A DNA stretch of 64,000 nt from contig JAQMWT010000677.1 in assembly GCA_029834535.1 (NCBI GenBank), forward strand, positions 62,001-126,000. The letters run 5' to 3'. The stretch is from Chrysophaeum taylorii. Its lineage: Eukaryota; Sar; Pelagophyceae; Pelagomonadales; Pelagomonadaceae. The notes below the pieces were generated by a model. The model was not told where the DNA came from. It did no database searches and saw nothing but the letters and a program-made list of their open reading frames with translations. Position numbers and translations under genes: made by a program. Within the stretch, counting starts at the first letter, position 1, and every line of letters starts with the position of its first letter. Shown piece after piece: positions 48,668 through 60,587 of the stretch.

Positions 48668-48980
48668 CACATGTCGACATTTAAAGACAAACAGACAGAC
48701 AGACAAACAGGACGTCACCCTTCGTCGCACATACGTCCGGCGGCAGCATGCGTACGACCTACGGGCGGGGCCCGTCCTCTCTTCGCCTGCCCCACGCCTC
48801 GGCGATGACCCCGACTAGGTCCCGCGTACTTATCTCCGCCCGTCAGGCACATCCCTCATACCCCACAAACCCACCCACTTCATGCTCCCCACACACACCC
48901 CCCTCAGTCGACATTTAAAGACAGACAGACAAATCTCACACACCCCCCTCTTAGCAGTCGACATTTAAAGACAGATAGAC
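48668..48980 (+). mobile_element. Short LINE copies in opposite orientation to the main element
   Basis: 48712-48913 reproduces the last ~100 bp of the LINE RT coding part and its 3' UTR (from GCACATACGTCCGGCGGC to CAGTCGACATTTAAAGACA), ending in a GACA-type tail. A second shorter tail is at 48935-48975. The (GACA/AACA)n tail is also present just left at 48675-48710. These are 5'-truncated insertions. Confidence 0.65.
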
Positions 48981-48999
48981 AAACATCTGTCGATTAGTA

Positions 49000-49350
49000 G
49001 TAGGACAGACAAACATTTGGCGATTAGTAGTCCTAACCAGGGTCGGATAAGAAAGTTCGTACGAGCCGTTAACTATGTTTCAGTTTGTACTAAGACAAAC
49101 TCAACGGACCGCTGAGCTATGTTCATTTGTACTCAAGCAGTATGTGCCGCCACGCCGCGAGATCGTCGCGATGGAACTAGTCCCCATAGTGAAGTCGGCA
49201 TCCTTTCGTCCCCTCACGCAAAAAAAGGAAAAAGCCCACGCGTTGTAGGACCCGTCGTTGCGGCGCGGGCTAGTCTCGTTTTCTTATCCGACCCTGTCCT
49301 AACTACTAATCGACAGATACTGTTGGCCGTTTGGCGAATAGTAATTCTGG
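49000..49350. other. Mixed spacer
   Basis: Has the recurring junction CTAACTACTAATCGACAGATG in both orientations (49010-49030 and 49298-49318). No gene is recognised. Confidence 0.4.
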
Positions 49351-49354
49351 GGCC

Positions 49355-50048
49355 GCAGTACCCTACGTGTCCGTTCGCTAAGTATATAGTCGGTTTGTGG
49401 GAGTCAGTACTTTAGGTGCGTGTCCGTTGGCTAAGTATATAGTCGTTTTGTGGGAGTCAGTACTTTAGGTGCGTGTCCGTTGGCGAAGTATATAGTTGTT
49501 TTGTGGGAGTGAGTACTTTAGGTGCGTGTCCGTTCGCTAAGTATATAGTTGTTTTGTGGGAGTCAGTACTTTAGGTGCGTGTCCGTTGGCTAAGTATATA
49601 GTCGTTTTGTGGGAGTCGATACCTTTACGTGCGTGTTCGTCGGAGTCGATACCTTTACGTGCGTGTTCGTCGGCGAAGTATATAGTCGTTTTGTGGGAGT
49701 CAGTACTTTAGGTGCGTGTCCGTTGGCTAAGTATATAGTCGTTTTGTGGGAGTCAGTACTTTAGGTGCGTGTCCGTTGGCGAAGTATATAGTCGTTTTGT
49801 GGGAGTCGATACCTTTACGTGCGTGTTCGTCGGAGTCGATACCTTTACGTGCGTGTTCGTCGGCGAAGTATATAGTCGTTTTGTGGGAGTCAGTACTTTA
49901 GGTGCGTGTCCGTTCGCTAAATGTATAGTTGTTTTGTAGGAGTCAGTACTTTAGGTGTGTGTCCGTTGGCGAAGTATATAGTTGTTTTGTGGGAGTCGAT
50001 ACCCTTACGTGCTGTTCGTCGGCGAAGTATATAGTCGTTTTGTGGGAG
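49355..50048 (+). repeat. 53-bp tandem satellite, about 13 units
   Basis: The unit reads GTGCGTGTCCGTTGGC / TAAGTATATAGTCG / TTTTGTGGGAGTCAGTACTTTAG. Two variants alternate in blocks: GTCAGTACTTTAGG and GTCGATACCTTTACG with GTTCGTCGG; the second comes in doubled half-units at 49615-49670 and 49805-49860. This gives a higher-order pattern. Three or four units in inverted orientation lie at 57239-57430. Confidence 0.8.
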
Positions 50049-50101
50049 TCCTAACTACTAATCGACACATGTTTGTCTGTCTGTCTGTTTGTCTGTTTGT
50101 C

Positions 50102-53100
50102 CCTCGATTTAGGGTAAGGATCAGATAGGCGCGAGAGTAAGGATCAGGTAGGCGCGAGAGCCAGACAGTGATCCACCAAGCCGTCTACGGCGACCTCGCA
50201 GACTATTTCCACGACCCGCGGCGGCTCTTTCAGCGCGCCATTCTCACGCCCCGTCGAAACGATGTTGTCGATGCTGACAACGCGCGCATGACCGCGGCCT
50301 TTTTTTCCCGAAGACGAGGCGTCGGAGTTCTTTTCGGCCGATCTTCTGGGTCGACGACTCCACCCTACCCAACGTAGCGCAATACCGACAACGCCACCCT
50401 GGCGTCTACACGCGCAACGTGGTTTACCACGAGGTCCTCCGGTAGCCGCACTACCCTTATTAGGACGAGTGTTGTTCGCGAGGGACCGGGTCGAAGTCAG
50501 CGCAGCAACGCAGCACGAAACTTTGTGGGGTTTGAGAACCAAGTGAATGTGGGGTAAACTCAAAGGTGAATGTGGGGTTAGAAATCTGAGCAAACTTACT
50601 GGCCTGCACTTACTGGCCTGCACTTGTCCTAACTACTAATCGACAGATGTTTGTCTGTCTGTCTGTTTGTCTGTTTGTCCCTCGATTTAGGGTAAGGATC
50701 AGATAGGCGCGAGAGTAAGGATCAGGTAGGCGCGAGAGCCAGACAGTGATCCTCCAAGCCGTCTACGGCGACCTCGCAGACTATTTCCACGACCCGCGGC
50801 GGCTCTTTCAGCGCGCCATTCTCACGCCCCGTCGAAACGATGTTGTCGATGCTGACAACGCGCGCATGACCGCGGCCTTTTTTTCCCGGAGACGAGGCGT
50901 CGGAGTTCTTTTCGGCCGACTAGGTTGGGTCGGAAGCCGACGCCTCGCTCTTTACAGTCGAGTTTTCAACTCCCTGACAACCAACGGCATGCTGACTTTG
51001 ATCGCGAGCTTAAAGTCTTCGCAACCTCGACCCGTCGCACGGCCACTGCAACGGTACCAGATACATGATCGATCGTGTCGTTGTCACCGAGGCTCCTCCA
51101 ACCTGTATCCCGTAAGGCCCGCCGACGCCAAACGATCACCAAGAGCCAGGGCCAGACGCCCCGCGAGGTCGGCGTCCTCTTGGCGAAGCCCGTCTTCTGC
51201 CACGTCCAGCTCTACGTGGCTCTCTGTCGATCGGCAACCCCGAGGATATCCTCTTCTGAGTCGACGACTCCACCCTACCCCACACGTGCTGCGCAATACC
51301 GATAAGCCCTCCCGGCGTCTACACGCGCACTGCGTGAACTTACTGGACCGCACCTGGCTTTGGGTTTGAGATTGGACTAGGTGAACTTAGTGACCAGGTG
51401 AACTTACGGGACCAAGTGAACTTACTGGGGTTTTTAGAGTGAAACAAAGGCTAGCGGCGTGTGCGGATAAAAGCAGCTTAGATTGGCCGAGGTGAGAGCG
51501 ACGAGCTCGAAGGGGAGTGGGGTGAGTGGGTGTGAGCACGAGTGGGCTTACGCCGAATTTACTGGGGTTAGAGATTGGGACTAGGTGAACTTAATGGGGT
51601 GAAAATGCTGGGGTTAGAGATTGGGGCTAGGTGAACTTACTGGCCTGCACTTGTCCTAACTACTAATCGACAGATGTTTGTCTGTCTGTCTGTTTGTCTG
51701 TTTGTTTGTCCCTCGATTTAGGGTAAGGATCAGATAGGCACGAGAGTAAGGATCAGATAGGCGCGAGAGTAAGGATCAGGTAGGCGCGAGAGCCAGACAG
51801 TGATCCTCCAAGCCGTCTACGGCGACCTCGCAGACTATTTCCACGACCCGCGGCGGCTCTTTCAGCGCGCCATTCTCACGCCCCGTCGAAACGATGTTGT
51901 CGATGCTGACAACGCCGCGCGCATGACCGCGGCCTTTTTTTCCCGGAGACGAGGCGTCGGAGTTCTTTTCGGCCGACTAGGCTGGGTCGGAAGACGACGC
52001 CTCGCTCTTTAAAGTAGAGTTTTGAACTCCCTGACAACCAACGGCATGCTGACTTTGATCGCGAGCTTAAAGTCTTCGCAACCTCGACCCGTCGCACGGC
52101 GACTGCAACGGTACCAGATACATCATCGATAGTGTCGTTGTCACCGAGGCTCCTCCAACCTGTATCCCGTAAGGCCCGCCGACGCCAAACGATCAACAAG
52201 AGCCAGGGCCAGACGCCCCGCGAGGTCGGCGTCCTCTTGCCCAAGCCCGTCTTCTGCCACGTCCAGCTCTACGTGGCTCTCTGTCGATCGGCAACCCCGA
52301 GGATATCGTCTGGGTCGACGACTCCACACCTACCCCCACGTGCTGCGCAATACCGATAAGCCCCCTCCCGGCGTCTACACGCGCACGTGGTGAACTTACT
52401 GGGACCACGTGAACTTACTGGGTTGGGATACTAGGTGAACTGAGTGACCAGGTGAAACTGGGACCAGGTGAACATACTGGGGTTTTAGAGTAAAGGGTTT
52501 TGGTAAACCAAGGTGGCGGCGCGTGCGGATCAAAGCAGCTTAGATTGGCGCGAGGCGAGAGCGAGGGAGTTGGTGTGAGCTAGGTGAACTTACTGACCAG
52601 GTAACTAACTAAACTTATACGAAACTTACTGGGACCAGGTGAACTCTCTGGGGTTAGAGATTGGGACTAGGTGAACTTACTGGCCTGCACTTGTTACGTC
52701 CTAACTACTAATCGACAGATGTTTGTCTGTCTGTCTGTCTGTTTGTTTGTTTGTTTGTCCCTCGATTTAGGGTAAGGATCATGTAGGCGCGAGAGTAAGG
52801 ATCAGGTAGGCGCGAGAGCCAGACAGTGATCCTCCAAGCCGTCTACGGCGACCTCGCAGACTATTTCCACGACCCGCGGCGGCTCTTTCAGCGCGCCATT
52901 CTCACGCCCCGTCGAAACGATGTTGTCGATGCTGACAACGCGCGCATGACCGCGGCCTTTATTTTCCCGGAGACGAGGCGTCGGAGTTCTTTTCGGCTGA
53001 CTAGGCTGGGTCGGAAGACGACGCCTCGCTCTCAAGAGTCAAGTTTTGAACTCCCTGACAACCAACGGCATGCTGACTTTGATCGCGAGCTTAAAGTCTT

Positions 53101-53755
53101 CGCAACCTCGACCCGTCGCACGGCCACTGCAACGGTACCAGATACATGATCGATCGTGTCGTTGTCACCGAGGCTCCTCCAACCTGTATCCCTTAAGGCC
53201 CGCCTACGCCAAACGATCACCAAGAGCCAGGGCCAGACGCCCCGCGAGGTCGGCGTCCTCTTGGCGAAGCCCGTCTTCTGCCACGTCCAGCTCTACGTGG
53301 CTCTCTGTCGATCGGCAACCCCGAGGATATCCTCTTCTGGTCGACGACTCCACCCTACACCGTGCTGCGCAATACCGATAAGCCCCCTCCCGGCGTCTAC
53401 ACGCGCCTGTAGGTGAACTTTCTGGGACCAGGTGAACTTACTGGGGTTTGATTGGGATTGGGATTAGGTGAACTTAGTGACCAGGTGAACTTACTGGACC
53501 ATGAACTTACTGGGGTTTTAGAGTAAACTCAAGGTTGCGGCGTGTGCGGATCAAAAGCTTCGATTGGTGGCGGAGCGACGAGCTCGGGAGTGGGGTGTGA
53601 GCACGAGTGGGTTTACGCCGAACTTACTGGGGTTAGAGATTTGGACTAGGTGAACTTACTTATTCAAAAAAATTCAAGAAACTTACTGGGACCAGGTGAA
53701 CTTACTGGGGTTAGAGATTGGGACTAGGTGAACTTACTGGCCTGCACTTGTCCTT
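50102..53755 (+). repeat. Direct array of four Helitron-remnant units
   Basis: Units begin (CCTCGATTTAGGGTAAGG) at about 50102, 50679, 51710 and 52760. The first has lost its middle (about 580 bp long); the others are about 1.0 kb. Each holds a broken helicase end (RAILTPRRNDVV ... QGQTPREVGVLL ... FCHVQLYVALCRS), short-period GGTGAACTTACTGG repeats and a junction of CCTAACTACTAATCGACAG with a TGTCTGTCTG run. None is intact. Confidence 0.75.
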
Positions 53756-56690
53756 ATATATAGTTCACCTCGTCAGTAAGTTCACCTAGCTCACACCAAC
53801 TCCTTTGAGCTCGTCGCTCTCGCCTCCGCCAATCTAAGCTGCTTTGATCCGCACACGCCGCCAACCTTTGAGTTTACTCTAAAACCCTTTACTCTAAAAA
53901 CCCCAGTATGTTCACCTGGTCCCAGTTTCACTTGGTCACTCAGCTCACTGTCCCAATCTCCAACCCGCAAGTTCACCTGGTCCCAGTAAGTTCACCTACA
54001 GTGCGTGTAGACGCCGTGAGGGGCTTATCGGTATTGCGCAGCACGGTGGGGTGGTGGAGTCGTCGACCCAGAAGCACATCCTCGGGTTGCCGATCGACAG
54101 AGAGCCACGTAGAGCTGGACGTGGCAGAAGACGGGCTTCGCCAAGAGGACGCCGACCTCGCGGGGCGTCTGGCCCTGGCTCTTGTTGATCGTCTGGCGTC
54201 GGCGGGCCTTGCGGGATACAGGTTGGAGGAGCCTCGGTGACAACGACACGATCGATCATGTATCTGGTACCGTTGCAGTGGCCGTGCGACGGGTCGAGGT
54301 TGCGAAGACCTTAAGCTCGCGATCAAAGTCAGCATGCCGTTGGTTGTCAGGGAGTTGAAAACTCTACTGTAAAGAGCGAGGCGTCGTCTTCCGACCCAGC
54401 CTAGTCAGCCGAAAAGAACTCCGACGCCTCGTCTCCGGGAAAAAAAGGCCGCGGTCATGCGCGCGTTGTCAGCATCGACAACATCGTTTCGACGGGGCGT
54501 GAGAATGGCGCGCTGAAAGAGCCGCCGCGGGTCGTGGAAATAGTCTGCGAGGTCGCCGTAGACGGCTTGGTGGATCACTGTCTGGCTCGCGTGCCTACCT
54601 GATCCTTACTCTCGCGCCTACCTGATCCTTACCCTAAATCGAGGGACAAACAGACAAACAAACAGACAGACAGACAGACAAACATCTGTCGATTAGTAGT
54701 TAGGACACCTGGTCAGTAAGTTCACCTAGCTCTAACCAACTCCTTTGAGCTCGTCGCTCTCGCCTCCGCCAATCTAAGCTGCTTTGGTCCGCACGCGCCG
54801 CCAACCTTTGAGTTTACTCTAAAACCCTTTACTCTGAAAACCCCAGTATGTTCACCTGGTCCCAGTTTCACCTGGTCACTCAGCCCACCTAGTCCCAATC
54901 TTTAACCCCAGTAAGTTCACGTGGTCCCAGTAAGTTCACCTATAGTGCGCGTGTAGACGCCGGGAGGGGGCTTATCGGTATTGCGCAGCACGGGGGTAGG
55001 GGTCGTCGACCCAGAAGATATCCTCGGGGTTGCCGATCGACAGAGAGCCACGTAGAGCTGGACGTGGCAGAAGACGGGCTTCGCCAAGAGGACGCCGACC
55101 TCGCGGGACGTCTGGCCCTGGCTCTTGTTGATCGTTTGGCGTAGGCGGGCCTTAAGCGATACAGGTTGGAGGAGCCTCGGTGACAACGACACGATCGATC
55201 ATGTATCTGGTACCGTTGCAGTGGCCGTGCGACGGGTCGAGGTTGCGAAGACATTAAGCTCGCGATCAAAGTCAGCATGCCGTTGGTTGTCAGGGAGTTG
55301 AAAACTCTACTGTAAAGAGCGAGGCGTCGTCTTCCGACCCAGCCTAGTCAGCCGAAAAGAACTCCGACGCCTCGTCTCCGGGAAAAAAAGGCCGCGGTCA
55401 TGCGCGCGTTGTCAGCATCGACAACATCGTTTCGACGGGGCGTGAGAATGGCGCGCTGAAAGAGCCGCCGCGGCTCGTGGAAATAGTCTGCGAGGTCGCC
55501 GTAGACGGCTTGGTGGATCACTGTCTCGCTCTCGCGCCTACCTGATCCTTACTCTCGCGCCTACCTGATCCTTACCCTAAATCGAGGGACAAACAGACAG
55601 ACAAACAGACAGACAGACAAACATCTGTCGATTAGTAGTTAGGACGTAACAAGTGCAGGCCAGTAAGTTCACCTAGTCCCAATCTCTAACCCCAGAGAGT
55701 TCACCTGGTCCCAGTAAGTTTCGTATAAGTTTAGTTAGTTACCTGGTCAGTAAGTTCACCTAGCTCACACCAACTCCCTTGAGCTCGTCGCTCTCGCCTC
55801 CGCCAATCTAAGCTGCTTTGATCCGCACGCGCCGCCAACCTTTGAGTTTACTCTAAAACCCTTTACTCTAAAACCCCAGTATGTTCACCTGGTCCCAGTT
55901 TCACCTGGTCACCAGTTCACCTAGTCCTCTAACCCCAAGTTCACGTGGTCCCAGTAAGTTCACCTACAGTGCGCGTGTAGACGCCGGGGGGCTTATCGGT
56001 ATTGCGCAGCACGTGGTAGGGTGGAGTCGTCGACCCAGATGAGTATATCCTCGGGGTTGCCGATCGACAGAGAGCCACGTAGAGCTGGACGTGGCAGAAG
56101 ACGGGCTTGGGAAGAGGACGCCGACCTCGCGGGGCGTCTGGCCCTGGCTCTTGTTGATCGTTTGGCGTAGGCCGGCCTTAAGGGATACAGGTTGGAGGAG
56201 CCTCGGTGACAACGACACGATCGATCATGTATCTGGTACCGTTGCAGTGGCCGTGCGACGGGTCGAGGTTGCGAAGACATTAAGCTCGCGATCAAAGTCA
56301 GCATGCCGTTGGTTGTCAGGGAGTTGAAAACTCGACTGTAAAGAGCGAGGCGTCGTCTTCCGACCCAACCTAGTCGGCCGAAAAGAACTCCGACGCCTCG
56401 TCTCCGGGAAAAAAAGGCCGCGGTCATGCGCGCGTTGTCAGCATCGACAACATCGTTTCGACGGGGCGTGAGAATGGCGCGCTGGCTAAAAGAGCCGCCG
56501 CGGGTCGTGGAAATAGTCTGCGAGGTCGCCGTAGACGGCTTGGAGGATCACTGTCTGGCTCTCGCGCCTAACTGATCCTTACTCTCGCACCTACCTGATC
56601 CTTACCCTAAATCGAGGGACAAACAAACAAACAAACAGACAGACAGACAGACAGACAAACATCTGTCGATTAGTAGTTAGGACTTACTGG
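53756..56690 (-). repeat. Inverted array of three Helitron-remnant units
   Basis: The same unit as in 50102-53755 but on the opposite strand, with unit starts at about 54648, 55589 and 56622 (reverse complement of CCTCGATTTAGGG). Together with the direct array this makes a large inverted repeat with its centre near 53755 (TATATATAGTTCACC). The helicase motif VI block is readable in each. Confidence 0.75.
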
Positions 56691-56889
56691 GATTAGGTGA
56701 ACTTACTGGGGTTAGAGATAGGTGAACTTACTGGCCTGCCCTTGTAATAGTTTATCGGGGAGTGGTGCTGTAATAGTTACTTTTTCGAAAGTCGTGTAAT
56801 AGTTTATCGGGAGTCAAATAGTTTTGAGAATCGGAGAGAACAAATTGGATGCTGTCCGTTAAGCTGACGCAGCCGTCCGTTAACGGGTC

Positions 56890-57235
56890 TAACTAACTAA
56901 CTTCAGACCTCTCCCGAGCATGGGAGCCAGGCCGGACCGACAGGAGCCAGTCCGGAATCACGGGCCTGTAGACGAGGAGCGCCGAAAGGTCGGTCGGCGG
57001 AGAGTGACAATCAATCGCCATGCGACGAGGAGACCGCGATGTGACTGACAAACTCGTCGATAACCCTCCGTCTTCGCCCCCCGGCCATACACCGTCCCAC
57101 TGCGAACGTTCCGGCTGCCAACCGGCCCGCCCGAGAGGCGAATAGGTGCCAACCTACGCCGGGAGGGCGGATGCCCTCGCAAGGCTCAGGATTCATGAGG
57201 CACCGTCCTCCATCGCAACCATGCGGTCGGCGATC
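56890..57235 (-). mobile_element. (TTAG)-tailed dispersed element, copy 3
   Basis: Begins with CTAACTAACTAACTTCAGACC and matches 39290-39635 over its length with small changes. It ends near 57235 where inverted satellite units begin. Bases 56700-56889 to its left hold remnants of the short-period repeats and nothing else. Confidence 0.55.
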
Positions 57236-57238
57236 AGG

Positions 57239-57430
57239 GTAAGGGATGTTAGTACTGACTCCCGCAAACCGACTATATACTTCGCCAACGGACACGCACC
57301 TGAAGTACTGACGCCCGCAAAACAACTATATACTTCGCCAACGAAGCGCACGTAAGGGTATCGACTCCCGCAAACCGACTATATACAAAGCCAACGACTA
57401 TATACAAAGCCAACGGACACGTAGGGTACT
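57239..57430 (-). repeat. Satellite units in inverted orientation
   Basis: About three to four copies of the 53-bp satellite of 49355-50048 on the opposite strand (AGTACTGACTCCCGCAAA, ACTATATACTTCGCCAACGG, ACACGCACCT). They are more diverged than the main array. Confidence 0.65.
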
Positions 57431-57475
57431 GCGGCCCAGAATTACTATTCGCCAAACGGCCTACAGTAGGAGACT

Positions 57476-57550
57476 TGTGAGGAAGCTATGACACTTACCC
57501 CTGCACCACGTCCCCATTATAGTTCTCACATCTCCATTTCAGTTCTCACA
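57476..57550 (+). repeat. 5' LTR (75 bp)
   Basis: Starts TGTGAG and ends CTCACA (inverted 6-bp ends with the canonical TG..CA). It is identical base for base with 61748-61822. An LTR of 75 bp is very short for a Copia element. Confidence 0.85.
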
Positions 57551-57651
57551 TGGCAGCAGGTGTTCTCCACGGTTGAGCCTCTGCTTGAGTTCGTGGCGAC
57601 ACCTCCTCGGCTTCAGTTCATTGCTACGTGTTCGATTCGTTGTCGTCTATC

Positions 57652-58250
57652 ATGTCCTCGATCGAAATTCAAGCTAGCAAGCTTTCGCACAAACTTGATG
57701 CCTTCAGCGGTGAGCGACATTTTTTTTTTCCCACCAATGGACACGTCGTCGCGAACATGATCATCTCTACCGGCGATCACATTATCTCGACCAACGATCC
57801 TTGGACTAGCATCTCAGCATCTCGCTCTGCAGAAGCATCTCGCTGCTCTGAAGAAGAATTTCGCGTCAAGCAACAACGTTGATATCCATGAAAACCGCGA
57901 CATGAACTTCACGCGAACAACATGACGACCGCGACATGAACTTCACGCGACTTTACAAGCGCATTACCGATGTCTACATGGGCCGTGGGGATCGCGTAGC
58001 GAACTTCCTCAACAAGTTCATCATCGGAGTATACGAGTTGCTCGGCATTGTACCTATCAAAGGAGTTCAAGTTGCTCGGCATTGTACCTGATCCGACGTA
58101 CCCTCGAGTGTCCTCGCATTTGACTACGTGCATCGTGCTTCAAGCCTTACTGGCTTTGTTTTATCGTCTCGCGTTTCGTACCGATGAATGTGGTTCTACC
58201 CTTGAGAAGTTCAACAACAACGATGAATGTGGTTCTACCCTTGAGTAGTT
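57652..58250 (+). pseudogene. Copia gag-like region, broken
   Basis: Begins with MSSIEIQASKLSHKLDAFSG (ATG 57652), later GDHIISTNDPWTSISAS, then a stop. It continues in another frame (NFTRLYKRITDVYMGRGDRV, LLGIVPDPTYPRVSSHLTTC), with a partial duplication of about 40 bp near 58030-58090 and another near 58180-58245. This looks like a gag with helical segments. No zinc knuckle is visible. Confidence 0.5.
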
Positions 58251-58819
58251 CAACAACAATCAATTTCGATGGCATGCACAACCACTTCCGCCGCGCTATC
58301 CGCCGCGTCGTCAACCACGACTTCAGACTCTTCCAACTGACCTACCCTAGACGCTCCTTTCCCAACAACCTGGCTCTGCTCGATTCCGACGCACTACCCG
58401 ATGTCCTTTTGGCGGCTGCAAGGATCACTTTAAGGGGACTGCCGCAAGTTTCAAAGTTCCTAGCTATTCCACGACAACGCCCTACCCACCATCGCCGTTC
58501 TTCTCAACAGCGCAACACTTCCAATGACTCCAAAAACACCCAACAACACCAACCCAAACCCACCACCACTAACACTGCCTTTTCTGCTCCTATGCCTACT
58601 CCCACCTTGACTGATTCTAGTTCCACTCCGCCGCTTTTCTTAATACCACCATCTATTCCACCCCTTCACCGCTTTAAACGGCCACACCCACCGTCTCACA
58701 TACCCCTCCCGATACTCTGTCTCATGCCAATCAAGTTAATTCCAAGTCAGCGTGTGTACCGCCGAATGTCTGATGCAAGCACATCAACAACCCCATCCCA
58801 CGGAAGCCCCTCGTTTTTG

Positions 58820-59030
58820 TTTTTAGCTCCCATTGCACAGGCGCCTCGTTCTGTATTTTCCGCTATTCGTTGCTCAGCCCCTCGTTCTGTATTTTCCCCT
58901 CGTCGTTGCTCCTCTCCTCGTTCTGTCTTTTCACCTCGTCGTTGCTCCCCTCCTCGTTCTGTATTTCGCCTATTCGTTGCTCCACTCCCCGTTGTGCATT
59001 TTCAGCTATTCGTTGATCCACTCCTCGTTG
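58820..59030 (+). repeat. 33-bp minisatellite inside the Copia element
   Basis: About six units of CCTCGTTCTGTATTTTCCCC-type sequence with CTCGTCGTTGCTC. In one frame it encodes repeats of PRSVFSPRRC, Arg-rich. A second, 21-bp repeat (GTTGATACGGGCCATTCTGAT) lies at 60238-60320. Confidence 0.65.
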
Positions 59031-60587
59031 TGCTTGTCGGTTTTGGTAAAACCAGCGAATCACGTTCCATCGCGCATTTCACCTGCCACAACTAAGCTGT
59101 GCCTGTCAATTTTTCGCGTGCGCAGTTTTCGTGCTTCCTATGTGGTTGGATCGCTCATCTTCGGGATCCTGGACAGACGCTTCTTTGCTGTGTGATTTGT
59201 GGTTCTCCTTCACGCACTTTTTCGCCGTTTTTCTGACCTTTAAAATTCGGTTTTGCTATCGACGTGAATTCCGTGTTCAGCACCCGCGACGCTATCTGCA
59301 AGCTATCTGCAACGTTCTTACGTGCCACAACTGTTTTGCCACTGTCGCCAACTTCTACCGCAGCCTATTCGAGTATGACAAGCGAAGCTCGCCGCTTGCT
59401 CCTCCAACGTTGGCCCATATGGCAATTTCGTTCTTGCGACTGCGAAAACGGGCCACTTTCTTATCTGTCACAGCAGGCTGGCATACAGCAGCCTGGTCTA
59501 CCTGTGTTCGTTCCTTACACCGCTGGCGCGTCCGAAGTCTTCCATCTTCGCGTACAGGACGCGGTCGTGCCCATGGCAACTTGCTCGCGCCACAAAACCA
59601 AACACCCACGTTCGCATCAAACCTGTTTACGCCTGTTTTGGATTCTGTCGACTCCGACCATCGTCATACCCTGGTCACCATGCAACATATCTGCCCAAAG
59701 GCCATGTCATCAGACGTCTGGTACACCGCCATCATATGTACCAGCTTGTGTTTCCGCTATCTTTGCCCCGCTGCGATCCTCAGTGGCAACAATCGTCTAA
59801 CGCACGTCATCCCAGGCACTTTTGTCGCTATCGTTCTTCAGACCTCGATTTTGCTGACAGTTTCACTTACCCGATTTCCTGCAATGTCAACCACCGAAGG
59901 AACTTCAACGTTGTTCTGACTTTCTCGAATCACGCTTCCAGCTCTCGTCTACTGTTGCCCCATTGTCACCTGTTCTTCCGCTGTTGCCCCCTTGTTCGCT
60001 GTTGCCCCCTTGCCCCTTGTTTGATGAGAATGCGCCGGTTTCACTGGGACTGATCACCCCATCACGTGAACCGACCATTCTACGAGCTCGAGAGAAAACA
60101 ACTGAAAGTGCAAAAGAGAGAAAACAACAGAAAGTGCAAAACAAAGTCGTGCCAAACGGGGCCGACCGCGCAAAGTCGACCAACGCGCGTTGCAACAACC
60201 AACTTTTTTTTACGGGCCATTCTGTTTCATCCTGTCACAATGTTGATACGGGCCATTCCAATGTTGATACGGGCCATTCTGATGTTGATACGGGCCATTC
60301 TGATGTCGATACGGGCAATTCTGTTTCCTCCTGTCACGATGTTGATTCTGTTTCCTCTGTCGCTTCTGTTTCCCCTGTAACTCTTTGTATGTCTCTTCTG
60401 TTAGCTTTCGTTTGTTAGTTCATTAGGTCTTCCTTCCCCTTTGTTTAGCTAACACCCTTGTTGATCCTCATGCACGTTTATTACTCTGCTTCCGAAGAAC
60501 TGTCGCAATATTCCGACCTTGACGGATACACTATCACTTCCACCCATCTACGTGAACTTTAGCTCCGACCAATCCTGAGCGTCCTGG

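Noticed and set aside
49355-50048. CRISPR-like array
   Set aside because: The 53-bp units are contiguous with no unique spacers; it is a satellite in a eukaryotic genome.
50102-50130. Telomere-like TTTAGGG in the Helitron units
   Set aside because: A single TTTAGGG per unit with no tandem run; not telomeric sequence.
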